A stretch of DNA of 48,418 nt from IMG/VR virus record IMGVR_UViG_3300035180_002605, positions 1 through 48,418 of that record. One strand, given 5' to 3'. The notes beneath the pieces are model-generated. The model ran no database searches and had not been told where the DNA came from. It saw nothing but the letters and a program-made list of their open reading frames with translations. Source of the DNA: a virus. This document shows, in pieces, positions 42,462-48,418 of the stretch. A program made the translations under genes and the position numbers. Position 1 is the first letter of the stretch, and each line of letters opens with the position of its first letter.

Positions 42462-43082
42462 ATGCAACCCAATCCCATCCTCATTGACCAAGACGGCGTG
42501 CTCGCAGACTTCGTGCTAGGGCTCTACCAGGAGCTCGAGCGTCGCCTCGCACCAGCTGACTTCGCTCACATGCCTGACATGAACACGGCAGAGACCTTCT
42601 ACGTTGAGGACTGCATCAACAGCGGTGATCCTAAGTATGACATCTGGCTGAAGAACCAGGTCATCCATGTCGTGGATACTTGGGAGGGCATGTTCCGTGA
42701 CATCCCACCGATTCCCGGCGCTGTTGAGCACGTCCAACTGTTGCAGGACCTAGCAGCCAAGCATAACATCGGCGTCCGCATCTGCACAGCGCCGCACGTC
42801 GAGCACAAGACGTGCCACTCCGACAAAGCGGCCTGGGCGGCCAAGCACTTGGGAGACACCTGGGCCAAGCAGATGATCATGTCGCACGACAAGACCGTCG
42901 TCCGCGGCTTGGTGCTGCTCGATGACAAGCCCAAGGTGACCGGCTCGCTAGAGCCCATGTGGGAGCACGTGGTCTTCGGCGCACCCTGCAACCGACACAC
43001 CGATCGAATCCGGGTGGATGGCTGGTCAGAAGCCAGCGTCATGACGATCCTCAACCGAGCTCTGGAGCGTAACCGTGAATAA
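42462..43082 (+). CDS. 5'(3')-deoxyribonucleotidase-like HAD phosphatase
   Basis: A 206-residue protein. HAD motif I is ILIDQDGVLADF with nucleophile Asp9 and acid/base Asp11. Motif II lies in VRICTAPHVEH (Thr), motif III Lys in 'SHDKTVVRGL', and motif IV is LLDDKPKV. The DxDGVLADF opening and length are typical of bacterial and viral 5'(3')-deoxyribonucleotidases, which dephosphorylate dNMPs such as dUMP and dTMP. In this phage it may trim the pool of unmodified deoxynucleotides or act in NAD/nucleotide turnover. The stop overlaps the next start at 43075. Confidence 0.85.
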   Translation: MQPNPILIDQDGVLADFVLGLYQELERRLAPADFAHMPDMNTAETFYVEDCINSGDPKYDIWLKNQVIHVVDTWEGMFRDIPPIPGAVEHVQLLQDLAAKHNIGVRICTAPHVEHKTCHSDKAAWAAKHLGDTWAKQMIMSHDKTVVRGLVLLDDKPKVTGSLEPMWEHVVFGAPCNRHTDRIRVDGWSEASVMTILNRALERNRE

Positions 43083-43238
43083 GGGCCTTGCCTCCCTCGG
43101 GCTATGCGTTGTCGCATGCTACCTGCTCTACCTTGACCACTGCCGCGGCCGATCCACGAGGTCGTGTTATTTCCCAAGAACCACAAGAAGCGCTGCACCC
43201 TCTACTACGAGACGCCAGCTGAAAGGGACTTGCCATGA
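43075..43238 (+). CDS. Small N-terminally anchored membrane protein (frame-interrupted)
   Basis: From GTG 43075 the frame gives VNKGLASLGLCVVACYLLYL, a single membrane helix or signal anchor. Past about 43135 the coding sense moves to the next frame: PLPRPIHEVVLFPKNHKKRC, then TLYYETPAERDLP to TGA 43236-43238, which overlaps the next ATG (ATGA). A single missing base would join them into a protein of about 54 residues. Function unknown; it could be a small inner-membrane or periplasm-facing protein. Confidence 0.55.
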
Positions 43239-44011
43239 AGATCGTTGTCACCGGCGGCGCCGGGTCAGATAAATCCACGCTCATCAAGAGCCTCCGAGAG
43301 GCGCTAGGTTCGACCTTTGCTTACGCCAACGTAGACGACGCTGTTTGGGCGAACCCGCAGATCCTCTTACAGCCGAGCGAGCTTGAGACCTTCCGAGGCA
43401 TGGTCAACGGCAAGACCATGGAGCAGGTGCGTGAGCAGGTGTTCACCGACGAGCGCTTCAAGTTCAAGCTCGAGGAGGTCTTCAAGGGCGCCGTTCGGTA
43501 CCAGATCGAAGAGGCCATGGAGCACCTGGACTTGGTGCTCGAGTCCCGCTCTTGTATGAGCGCTTCGACCGCGAGCTCTATGATCGGTTTGACGCGGTCG
43601 TCGTGGTCGAAGCAGGCTATGATAACAACAACGAGCGGAAGCAGCGACTCAAGGCTCGTGGCTGGCAGCCACGATCAAGGGTGTGTTCAAGTCACAGATG
43701 ACTGACAGCGCTCGGCATGACTTCATCAGCGTCATCAAGAACGGCCTTAAGGTTTTCAGAGTCAACACCGGCAAGAGCGATGTATCTGCACCGCATGATC
43801 GGCTCCCAGCCAACATTCGCTTCATCGCCAACTGGCTAAAGGGTGAGAGCTACAAGCGGCGCTTACCTACAGCCAAAGTGGGCGTTGTCGCCGGCTCGTT
43901 TGACCCGGTCACCTCAAGGGTTGGGAGCTCATGCTTAAGGCTTACACCAGCGATCCAGTCTGGCGCTACATCCTTGAAACCTACGGGAAGGATCCTGATG
44001 ACTTCCAATGA
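43235..44011 (+). CDS. CoaE-like P-loop kinase (frame-interrupted)
   Basis: Frame 1 (43235-43550) begins MKIVVTGGAGSDKSTLIKSL and has VREQVFTDERFKFKLEEVF. Frame 2 (about 43548-43675) reads PLLYERFDRELYDRFDAVVV, then ERKQRLKARGW. Frame 3 (from about 43670) gives FKSQMTDSARHDFISVIKN. This follows the dephospho-CoA kinase order: P-loop, R-x-x-VF, PLL-[YF]-E, D-x-VVVV, ER-x-x-R, QM. Deoxynucleotide kinases of this fold are an alternative. The Walker A has Asp where Gly is expected (GSDKST for GSGKST). Further on VVAGSFDPV occurs, and after another shift HLKGWELMLKAYTSD to TGA 44009-44011; that end is uncertain. Confidence 0.6.
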
Positions 44012-44224
44012 CCCGAGGCTCGCCACCGTCTGGTATCGTCGGTCGGTGAAGGGCAAATATGAGCGAAACCACATCGAAGACGGCCGCGTGGTGAAAGCCA
44101 CGCCGACCATCAAGCATCCCGACCAAAGTGGCAATGGGAGCACGCGTTCCTGACGAGCGATGTGCCTCCGAAGCTGGTGTCACGGTTTACATTAGTCTCG
44201 GCGCTGAATATAATCCAACTGTGA
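43998..44224 (+). CDS. Unknown small basic protein (frame-interrupted)
   Basis: Starting at ATG 43998 (overlapping the previous stop): MTSNDPRLATVWYRRSVKGK, then ERNHIEDGRVVKATPTIKHP. Near 44113 the sequence GACCAAAG breaks the frame. With one more C it continues as PKWQWEHAFLTSDVPPKLVS to TGA 44222-44224, which overlaps the GTG start of the HNH gene (GTGA). The preserved overlap argues for a one-base loss rather than a true early stop. Function unknown. Confidence 0.5.
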
Positions 44225-44514
44225 CTGACCTCTGCCCGCTCTGCCACCGTACGCTCGGCCTCGAGAACATCGACCGGCATCATCTGGTGCCGAAGTCTCG
44301 TAAGGGCAAGGTGCAGGAGCCCATCCACAAGATCTGCCACCGCAAGATCCACGCCACCTACACCGAAAAGGAGCTGGAGAAGCGGTTTTACACATGGGAT
44401 GAGCTGCGCGCCCAAGAGCCGATTCAGGTCTTCATCGAGTGGGTCAAGGACAAGGACCCGGCGTTCTACCTGAGCACTCGCGAGACCGTTGAGCGCAAGG
44501 GAAAGCGGCGATGA
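44221..44514 (+). CDS. Small HNH-domain protein
   Basis: A 97-residue protein if started at GTG 44221 (MTDLCPLCHRTLGLENIDRH). It has CPLC (paired cysteines), RHHLVPKSRKGK, HKICHRKIHATY (the HNH His residues) and 'WVKDKDPAFY', matching a family of short bacterial HNH proteins with the tail pattern 'EALRAHPxI...FVRWVR'. An ATG at 44128 would extend it into the previous gene and is unlikely. Family members are usually annotated as HNH endonucleases. It lies inside an operon of accessory genes and lacks NUMOD motifs, so it is not an obvious homing enzyme. Confidence 0.8.
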   Translation: MTDLCPLCHRTLGLENIDRHHLVPKSRKGKVQEPIHKICHRKIHATYTEKELEKRFYTWDELRAQEPIQVFIEWVKDKDPAFYLSTRETVERKGKRR

Positions 44515-44814
44515 GCGGCGAGCTGTCTGATATTATCTACGACTACATTCGCTCGGCTCGCGGCGGCTGTCGTTGTCAGGACCCGGGCGCCTACCCACCT
44601 TGCAACAATTGCACCCGGGAAGAGACCATCGATGAAGTTGAAGAGGCTATCGAACAATGTGTTGGTCATGATGGCGCTGACAACCTCTCCAATGACGAAG
44701 TAGGGCGCGCTGCGCTGGCTGATCGAAGCTGAGATGCCCAAGACCGACTTCCTCAAGCTGCAAACTTGGCTCATCGACGAATGTGACTACGAAGGCAAGA
44801 TAGCCCCACCATGA
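44511..44814 (+). CDS. Unknown Cys-rich acidic protein (frame-interrupted)
   Basis: Starts at ATG 44511 (ATGA overlap): MSGELSDIIYDYIRSARGGC, then CQDPGAYPPCNNCTREETID. The four to five cysteines (GGCRCQ...CNNC) suggest a metal site. At GGG 44703-44705 one base seems extra. Removing it continues as GALRWLIEAEMPKTDFLKLQ and 'DECDYEGKIAPP' to TGA 44812-44814, overlapping the next ATG. Without correction the frame ends at 44732. Function unknown. Confidence 0.55.
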
Positions 44815-45650
44815 CCAAGAGCAAGCGACCCGTCATCCGCGTGGGTGACCGAATCCGCATCGTCAACTCGCGCTTCATTAAGCGGGTCGGCTACCCGGTC
44901 ATCTGGACAGACATCGCTCAGGACGTAGCCAAAGACAAGCGTACGCTTGCAGCTTACAGGCTGCTCGATGAAACGCTCACCGTCAGCAAGGTCACGACAA
45001 AGCTGCACCTCGACGCCGATGATGACATGTACGCGAATGACCCGCACTATCGTCGGTTTGTCCGCGCCGTGGCGATGAAGCGTGTCGAGCAGATGCGCTT
45101 CGGCGGTAACGAGCGCACGCTGCACTACTACATGACCGTTGACCGGACAGGCATGGGCTTGGGCAACCTGAATGAAGATCAAAGGCTGGACATGACGGGC
45201 GAGATCATGACCGTCATCGGCAAGAAGGTCGCCAAGACGGGCATCAGGTTTGCACCGTGGAGCGGCACCTCTGGCTATGACGGCGAATATAACTACGAGC
45301 CTGGAGGTCTTGAAAATGAGGTCACCCACGTCCTGCTCGACACAAGCCATGGCTTGATCAGCCGTGACGATGTCGAGCTCCTGAAGGATAAGGCCGAGCG
45401 AGTAGCGGACGCGATCAATGCCGCTTTCGGCAGGCTCTACGAGCCGATCACCATGCGCAGGCTCCAGGAGCTCCTACACGTGTATGACCCCGAACTGGTG
45501 CGCGAGGTTGCCCTGAAGCAGATCGCCGCAGGGAAGCTCAAGGTTGACGAGGGGTCGCAGCTGCTGCCCAGGCTGAATCGAATTCCATCGCTAGCTGAGC
45601 TGCGCGCTCGCTTCGCTGGCATCCCTGAGCTCTCAGGGAAAGTTCGTTAG
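44811..45650 (+). CDS. Unknown conserved-looking phage protein
   Basis: A 279-residue intact protein (MTKSKRPVIRVGDRIRIVNS) whose N-terminus 'VGDRIRIVNSRFIKRVGYPV' resembles a small SH3-like barrel seen at the start of some phage-encoded proteins of unknown function. The middle has a substantial alpha/beta domain ('RTLHYYMTVDRTGMGLGNLN') and the C-terminus is helical with 'LARNRIPSLAELRARFAG'-like sequence. It ends four bases before the convergent LRR gene. No catalytic motif is visible. Confidence 0.7.
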   Translation: MTKSKRPVIRVGDRIRIVNSRFIKRVGYPVIWTDIAQDVAKDKRTLAAYRLLDETLTVSKVTTKLHLDADDDMYANDPHYRRFVRAVAMKRVEQMRFGGNERTLHYYMTVDRTGMGLGNLNEDQRLDMTGEIMTVIGKKVAKTGIRFAPWSGTSGYDGEYNYEPGGLENEVTHVLLDTSHGLISRDDVELLKDKAERVADAINAAFGRLYEPITMRRLQELLHVYDPELVREVALKQIAAGKLKVDEGSQLLPRLNRIPSLAELRARFAGIPELSGKVR

Positions 45651-45654
45651 CCGG

Positions 45655-46473
45655 TTACTGATCAGCCATGTGATTCATGTTGGCGTCGATCAGCGCGTGC
45701 TGAAGCTTCAAGAACGCCTGCCGCTTGTTCTCTATCTGTAGGTGCTCGTTAAAGAGCTTGAGGATGTCGTCGCGGTAGCCGATGCCTTGAAAGACAATTT
45801 GCCTCAAGCCTGGCACGAGCACCAGCCTAGGCGAGAGCTTGTGAGCCTCATTCGCGCCGACAAAGAGTAGTCCCGAACCCTGCATTACAGTTGTACGCGG
45901 GAATCGAATTACTTCGAGCTTCTCACACCCGTCAACTACTAGCATATGCAGCTCTTTGGGCATGCTTTCGAGGCTAATCAAGCCATTGCAATTGTTGATG
46001 TGCAACTCGGCAGGCTTGTGGTCTTCGAGACCTTTCAGCGTTGTCAGCATGTGCATGTTGATCAGCTGCAGCTCATCATTGACAAGCGGAGCGCCTGTTA
46101 ATGATGTCATGCCACAGTCGACAAGCTTTAAATTTTCAACTTCGAGTGGCCCATGAGCCATGTTAGCTAAGCCTGCACAACCGTATAGCTTAATGTTTCT
46201 TAGCTGCGGAGGTAGATTGGCTAATGACTTGAGCTTGCTGCCTTTGGTTACGGTAATAGTTAGGCCTGGCCAGGCATTGAACTTGACCTTGGCCTCCTCC
46301 CAGTGCTGAGGTAGCGTGATCGCTCGATCTCCGATGTCCTTTATCGGGCTGATCGAGCCATCAGCTTCAATGACAAAGTCATCACCTTCGTCAATGTTCG
46401 TAAAAGCGGCTGACATTACCGCACGCACGGCGACTTTGTTTGTGACAGTTTCGCATAGTGTTGAAAGCAGCAT
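45655..46473 (-). CDS. Leucine-rich-repeat protein
   Basis: A 272-residue protein. From residue about 75 to 235 it has irregular LRR units of 20-23 residues: LPPQLRNIKLYGCAGLANM, PLEVENLKLVDCGMTSLTG, 'DELQLINMHMLTTLKGLEDH', 'AELHINNCNGLISLESMPK', 'LHMLVVDGCEKLEVIRFP'. Units of this kind are known from bacterial and T3SS-like LRR proteins and bind protein partners. The C-terminus ends with FLKLQHALIDANMNHM, the short motif shared with three other genes. It is divergent from the 46498 gene across 24 bases. Target unknown; a decoy or anti-host role is only a guess. Confidence 0.78.
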   Translation of the reverse strand: MLLSTLCETVTNKVAVRAVMSAAFTNIDEGDDFVIEADGSISPIKDIGDRAITLPQHWEEAKVKFNAWPGLTITVTKGSKLKSLANLPPQLRNIKLYGCAGLANMAHGPLEVENLKLVDCGMTSLTGAPLVNDELQLINMHMLTTLKGLEDHKPAELHINNCNGLISLESMPKELHMLVVDGCEKLEVIRFPRTTVMQGSGLLFVGANEAHKLSPRLVLVPGLRQIVFQGIGYRDDILKLFNEHLQIENKRQAFLKLQHALIDANMNHMADQ

Positions 46474-46497
46474 TGGCTATTTATTAAATAAGCCAGC
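46474..46497. promoter_or_regulatory. 24-bp divergent spacer with two opposed late-promoter-like cores
   Basis: The whole spacer reads TGGCTATTTATTAAATAAGCCAGC, nearly palindromic (TGGCT..AGCCA ends). On the minus strand AATAAATAGCCA leads into ATG 46473; on the plus strand ATTAAATAAGCCAGC leads into ATG 46498. There is no room for Shine-Dalgarno sequences or 5' leaders if the cores act as -10 elements. Confidence 0.55.
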
Positions 46498-47136
46498 ATG
46501 AAACTCGTCACCCTTCTCGAATCAAACAAACTAAGGGCCGAGGCTCTGAAGCTTCAGCAAGCGTTCATCGACGCATCCGACGGCTTGCTCGATATCAAGC
46601 TTGCGCCGTATGACGGAGGCATTCTTATCATTGCACGAAATCCTAAAAACAGGACGGCTCATGTTGAAGCGTGGGTGCATAGCTATGATAGCGACCCTGA
46701 CACGGTGCTCATTAACAGCAGAGGCAATAGCTGGCGTACAACTGATGAGCGCTATGTCTTAAGACTAACACGTCAAATTTTACGTTATACGCTCGGGTGG
46801 CGACTTGAAGAGTGCAAAAGCTTCGGCAGCAGTATGCTCAAGCTGCTAAAGACAGGTGACTGGGCTCTTGGCTTTAATGACCGCTGGTACAGCTTTGGAG
46901 CCAGAGTCAAGCACGGTGACCTCAAAGTAGGCAGCGAGTACTTTGTCGGTATTCAAAATCAGATTCAGATTCACATATCGTACACTTTTACGCCGGTGCG
47001 CTATGAAGCTGCCGCTGTTAAAGAGGGCGCGCGTTGGAAGACGCCGGCTAAGTGGATCAGGTTGTATGAAGGCGGGCCGTGGAAATGGCCTGAGTCAGCG
47101 ACACCCATATTCTTTGAGATGGTGAAATATGGCTAA
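46498..47136 (+). CDS. Unknown protein with N-terminal LKLQQ motif
   Basis: A 212-residue intact protein. It opens with MKLVTLLESNKLRAEALKLQ, then QAFIDASDGLLDIKLA, the motif shared with the genes at 5210, 6730 and the LRR C-terminus. The remainder is mixed alpha/beta with aromatic strands ('WALGFNDRWYSFGARVKHGD', 'IQIHISYTFTPVRYEAAAVK'). No known domain is recognised. It overlaps the next gene by eight bases, so they form an operon driven from the divergent spacer. Confidence 0.7.
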   Translation: MKLVTLLESNKLRAEALKLQQAFIDASDGLLDIKLAPYDGGILIIARNPKNRTAHVEAWVHSYDSDPDTVLINSRGNSWRTTDERYVLRLTRQILRYTLGWRLEECKSFGSSMLKLLKTGDWALGFNDRWYSFGARVKHGDLKVGSEYFVGIQNQIQIHISYTFTPVRYEAAAVKEGARWKTPAKWIRLYEGGPWKWPESATPIFFEMVKYG

Positions 47137-47665
47137 GTACCTTCAGCTTCAAAAGCTCTCCACCGACCTGGCAAGCACGTCGACCCTGCTGATCAACCAA
47201 GAGGACATCCTGATTGTTGATACGGTAGGGATGCAGAACAAGGTCACTCAGCTGGTCGAAGTCGTCTCACGTGTCGTGCTGGTAGGCTACCCGTCCTACA
47301 CCTTCTACACACGGACACCGATGGCTGCGTTCGAGGCCCAGCTCAGGGCTATTGACTTCACCGGAGGGATCGGCTCAGGCTCGTCATGCTCGATGCCAGG
47401 CGTGCTTGACATCGTCACCGTTTCAGCGACCTACCCATCAGTCAAGCTGCTGCGAGTCAAGAACAATACCGTCGTGGTCACCGACCCGCAGGTTGTCAAC
47501 TTGAACTACCTCTACTTCGCTGAAGAGGTCCCGTTTGTCGACGAGGAGCTCAATGTCCAAGTGTCGGCCTTCATGCTAACGCTGAAGGGACAGCCGAATG
47601 AGCGCTTCTTGGCCAAGGTCACGCTCGCTGAGCTGCAAGCCGCGCTAGATCCTACCGTCCTATAA
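47129..47665 (+). CDS. Unknown beta-rich protein
   Basis: A 178-residue protein (MAKYLQLQKLSTDLASTSTL) with alternating strands: 'ILIVDTVGMQNKVTQLVEVV', 'VVLVGYPSYTFYTRTPMAAF' and a final helix 'AKVTLAELQAALDPTVL'. The composition would fit a small virion or morphogenesis protein. It follows the 46498 gene with an eight-base overlap. Its stop TAA lies inside the next promoter-like motif. No family is recognised. Confidence 0.65.
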   Translation: MAKYLQLQKLSTDLASTSTLLINQEDILIVDTVGMQNKVTQLVEVVSRVVLVGYPSYTFYTRTPMAAFEAQLRAIDFTGGIGSGSSCSMPGVLDIVTVSATYPSVKLLRVKNNTVVVTDPQVVNLNYLYFAEEVPFVDEELNVQVSAFMLTLKGQPNERFLAKVTLAELQAALDPTVL

Positions 47666-47668
47666 ATG
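47661..47668 (+). promoter_or_regulatory. Late-promoter-like motif TATAAATG
   Basis: CCTATAAATGTAAAG overlaps the stop codon of the preceding gene and is the closest match in the window to the T4 late consensus TATAAATA. It lies 35 bases before ATG 47703, a normal leader length. Confidence 0.5.
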
Positions 47669-47702
47669 TAAAGTCGAGCGAACCAAGGATATAATCTCGG
47701 CC

Positions 47703-47862
47703 ATGGCTGACCCGAACGCTCCAACCCTCCCCGCGGCTTTGAAGAAGATCATGATGCCCATGATCAAGAAGGTCGTGCCGGCGTTCAGCCCATGTCGGCG
47801 CATGTGTCTTTGAGACATATGAGGATGTTTTGACAAAGTTCCAGCTCGCCGCTGGTTTCTAA
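47703..47862 (+). CDS. Small unknown protein, frame-interrupted
   Basis: ATG 47703 opens MADPNAPTLPAALKKIMMPM, then IKKVVPAFSP, but stops at TGA 47814-47816. From about 47790 the +1-shifted frame reads ACVFETYEDVLTKFQLAAGF to TAA 47860-47862. One extra base in 47770-47800 would explain this; the joined protein would have about 52 residues, basic helix first. Function unknown. Confidence 0.4.
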
Positions 47863-47887
47863 GCTCTCCCACCAGGAATCCGTCTCC

Positions 47888-48418
47888 ATGAAAGTCAACT
47901 TTCAACAGCTCGTCGGCGAGCTTAAACACCTGGGCGACAAGCCCCTGTTCATCGTGCTGGTGGGGGCGCCTGCTTCAGGTAAGTCGTCACTGATCAAGGT
48001 GCTGCAGGAGCTGTTTCATATCACCATCGGCAGCACAGATGACCAGATCGACGCCTATGCCCAGCTGAACAACCTGACCTACAGCCAGGCGTTCGACAAG
48101 ATTAACTTCAAGACGCTGAAGCGTTGCATGGAGGAGACCGTCTTGAGCGCCGTCAAGGATGGGCGCAACGTCATCATCGACCAGACCAACATGACCCGCA
48201 AATCGCGGTCTGACAAGCTTAAGTGGGCTAAGCAGGGTGACGGCCACGTCACGGTCGCCGTTGACTTCGAAGTCGACGACAAGGTCCTGCTGGAACGCTT
48301 GGACGCTCGGGCAAAGGCCACGGGCAAGAGCATCCCGCGCAGCATCGTCTTCTCAATGCTGAAGGGCCACCAGGCTCCGACTCGTGACGAAGGCTTTGAC
48401 TACGTCTTCACTTTGAAC
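47888..48418 (+). CDS. P-loop kinase, polynucleotide-kinase-like, partial
   Basis: The frame starts at ATG 47888 (MKVNFQQLVGELKHLGDKPL) and is open to the right edge (177 residues). Walker A is GAPASGKSS (26-34). The order continues with 'STDDQIDAYAQ' (Asp pair for substrate 5' hydroxyl), NVIIDQTNMTRKSR (the D-x-TN motif of PNK-type and zeta-type kinases) and ERLDARAKATGKSIP (lid arginines). T4 PseT-type enzymes have this N-terminal kinase followed by a phosphatase domain, which would lie beyond the window. It may repair anticodon-nuclease-cut tRNA together with a ligase. Nucleoside or zeta-toxin-like kinases are alternatives. Confidence 0.8.
   Translation, partial: MKVNFQQLVGELKHLGDKPLFIVLVGAPASGKSSLIKVLQELFHITIGSTDDQIDAYAQLNNLTYSQAFDKINFKTLKRCMEETVLSAVKDGRNVIIDQTNMTRKSRSDKLKWAKQGDGHVTVAVDFEVDDKVLLERLDARAKATGKSIPRSIVFSMLKGHQAPTRDEGFDYVFTLN

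Overview
This window looks like part of the genome of a large tailed dsDNA phage, probably a myovirus with T4-like gene content, infecting a Gram-negative, moderately GC-rich host. The evidence is wall-to-wall short-spaced genes with ATGA/GTGA start-stop overlaps, long tail-fibre and collagen-like genes, a phage-type class Ia ribonucleotide reductase with its own glutaredoxin, a dCMP-hydroxymethylase-type enzyme, free-standing homing endonucleases, and a 5' polynucleotide-kinase-like gene at the right edge. I saw no integrase, no rRNA or tRNA gene and no CRISPR array. The exact phage cannot be named from sequence reading alone; large myoviruses of beta-proteobacteria would be the first place to search.

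Layout. 1-4.6 kb (minus strand): virion adhesin and fibre genes (Asp-box propeller, LamG/Ig-like fibre). 4.65-12.8 kb (minus): glutaredoxin, nrdB, nrdA, small proteins, a DUF4326 protein, a C5-cytosine DNA methyltransferase, and a broken HNH homing endonuclease on the plus strand. 12.8-29.7 kb (minus): a second virion block with a 1524-residue protein, three tandem paralogues, and three collagen-like Gly-Pro-Thr proteins. 29.8-36.4 kb (plus): a probable DNA-base-modification block with a methyltransferase-GT2 fusion, a second GT2, a dCMP-hydroxymethylase-like enzyme, an Lsm-like small protein, a nucleoside-deoxyribosyltransferase-like protein and a dNMP kinase, invaded by two homing endonucleases. 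36.4-45.6 kb (plus): a cofactor block with a CoaB-like/class II aldolase-like protein, NMN adenylyltransferase-Nudix, nicotinamide phosphoribosyltransferase, 5'(3')-deoxyribonucleotidase, a CoaE-like kinase and an HNH protein. 45.6-48.4 kb: a leucine-rich-repeat protein, two unknown genes and a partial P-loop kinase.

How the genes may work together. The reductase, glutaredoxin, hydroxymethylase, dNMP kinase and nucleotidase would reshape the nucleotide pool. The hydroxymethylase carries Asp where thymidylate synthases carry Asn, which points to hydroxymethylcytosine DNA, and the neighbouring glycosyltransferases are candidates to decorate it. Nampt plus NadM-Nudix form a two-step nicotinamide-to-NAD+ route, the gene set known as NARP2, which counters NAD+-depleting immunity. 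Alongside it lie parts of coenzyme A synthesis (CoaB-like, CoaE-like), which is much less usual in a phage.

Two features cut across the window. A T4-late-promoter-like motif (core TAAATA, commonly RTAAATAG) sits just upstream of many late genes, often with the previous stop codon inside it, and sometimes so close to the ATG that the message would be almost leaderless. A helical motif of about 13 residues (ALKLQQxxIDAG-like) recurs in at least four small proteins. Between 36.4 and 47.9 kb about a dozen single-base frameshifts interrupt otherwise well-preserved reading frames. They are either assembly errors or recent decay of accessory genes, and reads should decide.
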